A DNA stretch of 25,723 bases from Actinobacteria bacterium UBA3012. GTDB lineage: Bacteria > Actinomycetota > Actinomycetes > Nanopelagicales > Nanopelagicaceae. Below the pieces are notes generated by a model, which was not told the DNA's origin, ran no database searches, and worked only from the letters and a program-made list of their open reading frames with translations. The position numbers and the translations under genes were made by a program. The DNA is taken from assembly GCA_002346305.1 (NCBI GenBank), contig DDZI01000067.1, positions 11,388 to 37,110 of the forward strand, given 5' to 3'. Shown here in pieces: positions 23,477-25,723 of the stretch (the stretch's first letter is position 1; the number at the start of each line of letters is the position of its first letter).

Positions 23477-23884
23477 TTATAGCGTTTCAAGACAACGTGC
23501 ACACGTTCCGTGGATGGCAAAATGAGTTACATCTGTTTTAAAACTGTAATCATCGGCAATTGTGTTTACAAATTGTGCAGCCGTTTCGATTGGCGCTTCA
23601 CCAACTGAACCACATTTTCCGCAAACTAAATGTAAATGATTTATATCCTCAGCCGCATGGTAGGTAGCGCCGCCATGACCTAAATGTGAATGAATAACTA
23701 ATCCAACATTTTCTAGTGTTTCAAGATTCCGATAAACAGTAGAAAGATTAATTCCTGGATGCTTTAATCGAACTACCTCTGCAATTTCTTCTGGATTCGC
23801 ATGACCTAACTCGCGCACGGCAGCTAAAACTAGTTCGCGTTGTGGAGTTAATCGCAACCCGCGATCGCGTAATTCATCTGTCAT
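23477..23884 (-). CDS. Fur-family metalloregulator
   Basis: Dimeric winged-helix repressor responding to a metal or peroxide. 135 residues. DNA-binding part: LRLTPQRELVLAAVRELGHA, then NLSTVYRNLETLENVGLV. Metal part: HLGHGGATYHAAEDINHLHL, then VCGKCG and a final CARC, i.e. two CxxC pairs for structural zinc plus a His-rich regulatory site. It cannot be assigned to Fur, Zur or PerR from sequence alone. ATG 23884 lacks a Shine-Dalgarno sequence; TAGGCT lies 6 nt upstream and overlaps the stop of the sseC-like gene. It is followed directly by ygfZ. Confidence 0.92.
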   Translation of the reverse strand: MTDELRDRGLRLTPQRELVLAAVRELGHANPEEIAEVVRLKHPGINLSTVYRNLETLENVGLVIHSHLGHGGATYHAAEDINHLHLVCGKCGSVGEAPIETAAQFVNTIADDYSFKTDVTHFAIHGTCARCLETL

Positions 23885-23890
23885 GCGCTA

Positions 23891-23896
23891 AGCCTA
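23891..23896 (-). promoter_or_regulatory. -10 element of fur-ygfZ, overlapping the sseC-like stop codon
   Basis: TAGGCT on the minus strand. Its first three bases are the TAG stop of the sseC-like gene and it lies 6 nt before ATG 23884. It would give fur and ygfZ a leaderless transcript of their own inside the sulfur operon. Confidence 0.45.
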
Positions 23897-24217
23897 GAGT
23901 GGAATCGTTAGATCTACAGCAGTTCCAACAACTGCTAGAACCGCACGATCAGTTGTGGCACCTGGAACCAATATTCGAACTGTCCATTTTCCGGGTGCTG
24001 CAAAAAAGCGAAATTGCCCCTGGCCATTCAAGGGAACTTCGGCGGTGAATTCTCCATCTCTATCCAGCAAGCGGGCGTACCCAGTAGTGATTGGTGTTCC
24101 ATTTGGAACGCCATCACCAGACCCCTCTGCCAGCACTACACCTTGAATCACGCTCTGCTTATTAAGGTCGATTCCCGAAAGATCAGCTCCGGCAAGAGTT
24201 GCTCCGCAGGTTTTCAT
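23894..24217 (-). CDS. sseC: DUF1416 protein, SseC-like
   Basis: About 107 residues, beta-sandwich of the carboxypeptidase-regulatory type. The core VIQGVVLAEGSGDGVPNG, GYARLLDRDGEFTAEVPLN and GQFRFFAAPGKWTVRIL matches mycobacterial SseC, which lies next to cysA2/cysA3 in the same order. Proposed to act with the sulfurtransferase; the biochemical role is unclear. ATG 24217 overlaps the cysA2-like stop as ATGA; a longer frame to 24265 lies inside that gene and is rejected. Confidence 0.88.
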   Translation of the reverse strand: MKTCGATLAGADLSGIDLNKQSVIQGVVLAEGSGDGVPNGTPITTGYARLLDRDGEFTAEVPLNGQGQFRFFAAPGKWTVRILVPGATTDRAVLAVVGTAVDLTIPL

Positions 24218-25047
24218 GCGCCAATTTCTACTGGTGCGCCAACAAGTGAACCGTATTCGGTCCACGAGCCGTCATAATTTTTAACATTGCCCAGTTCAAG
24301 AAGTTCGTGAAGTACGAACCATGAAAAGGCCGAACGCTCACCGATTCGGCAATAGGCGATTGTCTCTTTTGCATAATCAACACCTGCGTTTGCGTAAAGG
24401 GAACGAAGATCGGAATCTGCTTTGAAGGTTCCATCATCATTTGCGGCTTGTGACCATGGAATGTTTTTTGCCGTTGGAATGTGGCCGGCGATCTGTCCAC
24501 CTTCTTGTGGCAAATGAGCTGGAGCAAGTAATTCCCCTTTAAATTCAGCAGGAGAACGCACATCAACAATATTTTTAACACCAATTGAATTAATTACTTC
24601 ATCACGAAAAGCGCGAATAGAAAGGTCACGCTCTTTTGCTACATAATGAGTTGCTGTGAGATTTGGTGTTTCAGAAGTAAGCGGACGTCCATCGAGTTCC
24701 CACTTCTTCCGACCACCATCAAGAATTCTTACATCTGCATGTCCATAAACTTTAAAATACCAATACGCATATGTGGCAAACCAGTTGTTATTTCCACCAT
24801 AAAGCACAACTGTTGAATCATTTGATATTCCATGCTTTGACAGAAGAAGTTCAAACTTATCTTTAGAAACGATGTCGCGAATTACGCCATCTTGCAAATC
24901 ATTTCTCCAATGAAATGTGCTTGCTCCTTCGATGTGGTTTTTTTCATATAGAGAAGTATCTTCATCAACTTCTACAAGAACTACTTTTGAGTTAGCCAAG
25001 TTCTCTTGTACCCAATCAGCTGTTACTAACGCAGTTGCACGCGACAT
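24214..25047 (-). CDS. cysA2: Thiosulfate sulfurtransferase (two-domain rhodanese, CysA2/CysA3-like)
   Basis: Transfers sulfane sulfur from thiosulfate to thiol or cyanide acceptors. 277 residues: an inactive N-terminal rhodanese domain (VLVEVDEDTSLYEKNHIEGA, VLYGGNNNWFATYAYWYFKV) and an active C-terminal one (IVDVRSPAEFKGELLAPAHL). The catalytic loop is CRIGERS with Cys at residue 233. GGRKKWELDGRPL and NVKNYDGSWTEYGSLVGAP are nearly the mycobacterial wording. GGAGG lies 7 nt before ATG 25047, which decides the start over a TTG at 25053. It is followed by sseC with a 4-nt overlap and preceded by DUF4395. Confidence 0.95.
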   Translation of the reverse strand: MSRATALVTADWVQENLANSKVVLVEVDEDTSLYEKNHIEGASTFHWRNDLQDGVIRDIVSKDKFELLLSKHGISNDSTVVLYGGNNNWFATYAYWYFKVYGHADVRILDGGRKKWELDGRPLTSETPNLTATHYVAKERDLSIRAFRDEVINSIGVKNIVDVRSPAEFKGELLAPAHLPQEGGQIAGHIPTAKNIPWSQAANDDGTFKADSDLRSLYANAGVDYAKETIAYCRIGERSAFSWFVLHELLELGNVKNYDGSWTEYGSLVGAPVEIGA

Positions 25048-25071
25048 TGTCAAACCTCCAGAGGAATTTTT

Positions 25072-25515
25072 TTAACGGTTGATTAAACGAACACCGAGCA
25101 AATAGAACTGGCAACCTAAGCAGTAATTAAATGCAAAGTTCAAGAAAGCTGCAGCTAAAGCAAAAGCGACTGCAACTGAAAAGATTGTTGAAGATCCTAG
25201 GAGAGATCCGACAAGCGCAACAATTGCGAACCCTAAACCAACTGCTTGTGCAAACTTGGGTGGTCTTACATCTTCAAGAATTGGTTTTGATTTTAATCGC
25301 GGCTTAACTACGGTGCGAAAAAGATTTGCATAAGGAGTAAATTGCGGTCCTCGAAATGCACCAATTGCGAAAATTACTGCTTGCCACACAATTAATGCAG
25401 GTGCTTGCGTTAGCAAAGCTGCAGAAAAAACAATTGCAGTAATCAATGCACTAAAACGTGCACCACGAGCATCAATCTGAATCGAAGCCTCTAAAACATC
25501 GGATCTGTTTGACAT
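25072..25515 (-). CDS. DUF4395 membrane protein
   Basis: About 147 residues. IDARGARFSALITAIVFSAA, IFAIGAFRGPQFTPYANLFR, EDVRPPKFAQAVGLGFAIVA and the terminal NYCLGCQFYLLGV match DUF4395. Four hydrophobic segments are likely, with the CLGC pair near the C-terminal membrane boundary. Members often accompany sulfurtransferases or thioredoxins, so handling of thiols or sulfur species is plausible (inference). The frame is open to 25584, but AAGGAG at 25525-25520 sets ATG 25515. It is the first large gene after the leader peptide. Confidence 0.85.
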   Translation of the reverse strand: MSNRSDVLEASIQIDARGARFSALITAIVFSAALLTQAPALIVWQAVIFAIGAFRGPQFTPYANLFRTVVKPRLKSKPILEDVRPPKFAQAVGLGFAIVALVGSLLGSSTIFSVAVAFALAAAFLNFAFNYCLGCQFYLLGVRLINR

Positions 25516-25559
25516 AATTCTCCTTGGGATTTTCCTTGAAATATTCTTGGGGGATAAAT

Positions 25560-25576
25560 CGCCGCTGACGCGGGCG
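25560..25576 (-). promoter_or_regulatory. GC-rich hairpin in the sulfur-operon leader, possible attenuator
   Basis: On the minus strand CGCCCGC-GTCA-GCGGCG folds with 6 bp and one bulged C, starting 25 nt after the leader-peptide stop codon. ATTTAT follows instead of a full U-tract, so it would be a weak terminator. The 3' arm GCGGCG can also pair perfectly with CGCCGC (25649-25644) inside the leader ORF, giving an alternative fold. Confidence 0.35.
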
Positions 25577-25601
25577 CACGACACTTAATGTGTTGAAAGA
25601 A

Positions 25602-25679
25602 TTAACGGCAAAGCGAGGTAGAGATGCGACCATAATCAATGGTGCGGCGCTTAGTTAGCGTGTATCTCCTCGAAAACAT
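25602..25679 (-). CDS. 25-residue leader peptide of the sulfur operon
   Basis: From ATG 25679 the frame reads MFSRRYTL then TKRRTIDYGRISTSLCR and stops at TAA 25604-25602. The RRxIDxxRxSxxLCR ending matches the small actinobacterial ORFs annotated as putative leader peptides upstream of sulfur-assimilation genes, in which a Cys codon lies just before the stop. A TAAACT hexamer lies 6 nt before the ATG, so it would be translated from a leaderless mRNA. It precedes DUF4395-cysA2-sseC by 86 nt. Cysteine-responsive attenuation through ribosome pausing at the Cys codon is the likely role; this is inference from related systems. Confidence 0.75.
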   Translation of the reverse strand: MFSRRYTLTKRRTIDYGRISTSLCR

Positions 25680-25685
25680 AGTCAA

Positions 25686-25691
25686 AGTTTA
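25686..25691 (-). promoter_or_regulatory. -10 element of the sulfur operon (leaderless)
   Basis: TAAACT on the minus strand, 6 nt before the leader-peptide ATG at 25679. A weak TGGCTT lies 17 nt further upstream as a possible -35. Confidence 0.5.
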
Positions 25692-25723
25692 CTTTTGATC
25701 ACTTAATTAAGCCACTTGCGAAC

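Noticed and set aside
24014..24277. Plus-strand open frame across the sseC/cysA2 junction
   Set aside because: Shadow of two well-supported minus-strand genes, with no start signal.
25516..25584. Longer N-terminus for DUF4395 starting at GTG 25584
   Set aside because: AAGGAG directly before ATG 25515 and the DUF4395 family N-terminus both support the shorter form.
25474..25633. Minus-strand frame from ATG 25633 (begins MVASLPRF) crossing the DUF4395 start
   Set aside because: It lies inside the leader region in another frame, has no Shine-Dalgarno sequence and overlaps the start of DUF4395. The 25-residue leader frame explains the region better.
1..25723. Mobile elements, CRISPR arrays, prophage or defence genes
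   Set aside because: No transposase, integrase, direct-repeat array or defence-type protein was found on reading both strands; the genes are mainly housekeeping and conserved actinobacterial ones.

Overview
The window looks like a chromosomal segment of an AT-rich, streamlined actinobacterium. Actinobacterial markers are the mycothiol glycosyltransferase MshA, CarD, SenX3/RegX3-like and PhoU proteins, DUF3263, DUF2516, DUF4395, an SseC-like DUF1416 protein, a CysA2-like sulfurtransferase and a GroEL2-type chaperonin. Low GC, near-zero gene spacing and short proteins fit the freshwater acI group (Nanopelagicales, such as Ca. Planktophila or Nanopelagicus). That placement is inferred from composition and gene content, not from a database search. 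I see no phage, IS element, CRISPR array or integrase.

Layout from the left. (1) 1-1202: the 5' part of groEL on the minus strand, behind a CIRCE operator. (2) 1226-5640: DUF3263 protein, UbiA-family prenyltransferase, SDR-DUF2867 protein, type II NADH dehydrogenase and DinB-like protein. (3) 5655-7422: a decayed patatin gene, threonine aldolase, a small LuxR-type HTH protein and tRNA-Thr(UGU). (4) 7507-8376: an NAD-dependent epimerase/dehydratase, convergent with (5) 8378-14410, a seven-gene minus-strand run carD-ispD-ispF-cysS-rlmB-SGNH hydrolase-enolase superfamily enzyme. (6) 14612-17661: an LpqE-like lipoprotein, the regX3-senX3 pair and divergent phoU. (7) 17664-20498: DUF2516, mshA, ybjN, gpmA. 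(8) 20517-22483: asparaginase, nitrobindin-like protein and a 36-residue membrane peptide, with a divergent DsrE-like protein. (9) 22566-25691: a sulfur operon reading leftward: a short leader peptide, DUF4395, cysA2-like, sseC-like, a Fur-family regulator, ygfZ.

Parts of the order match loci I recall from Mycobacterium tuberculosis: rlmB-cysS-ispF-ispD-carD/lpqE (Rv3579c-Rv3584), mshA-ybjN-gpm1-senX3-regX3 (Rv0486-Rv0491) and ygfZ-nitrobindin-sseC-cysA2 (Rv0811c-Rv0815c). Here they are compacted side by side.

The most notable signals are an unlisted 25-codon leader ORF ahead of the sulfur operon, resembling actinobacterial cysteine-responsive leader peptides; a patatin gene reduced to its two ends; a recurring TAnnnT hexamer placed 6-8 nt before start codons (at least nine genes), which suggests widespread leaderless transcripts; a divergent promoter with shared -10 bases; a terminator hairpin built into the last codons of the opposing gene; and a possible RegX3 box before phoU.
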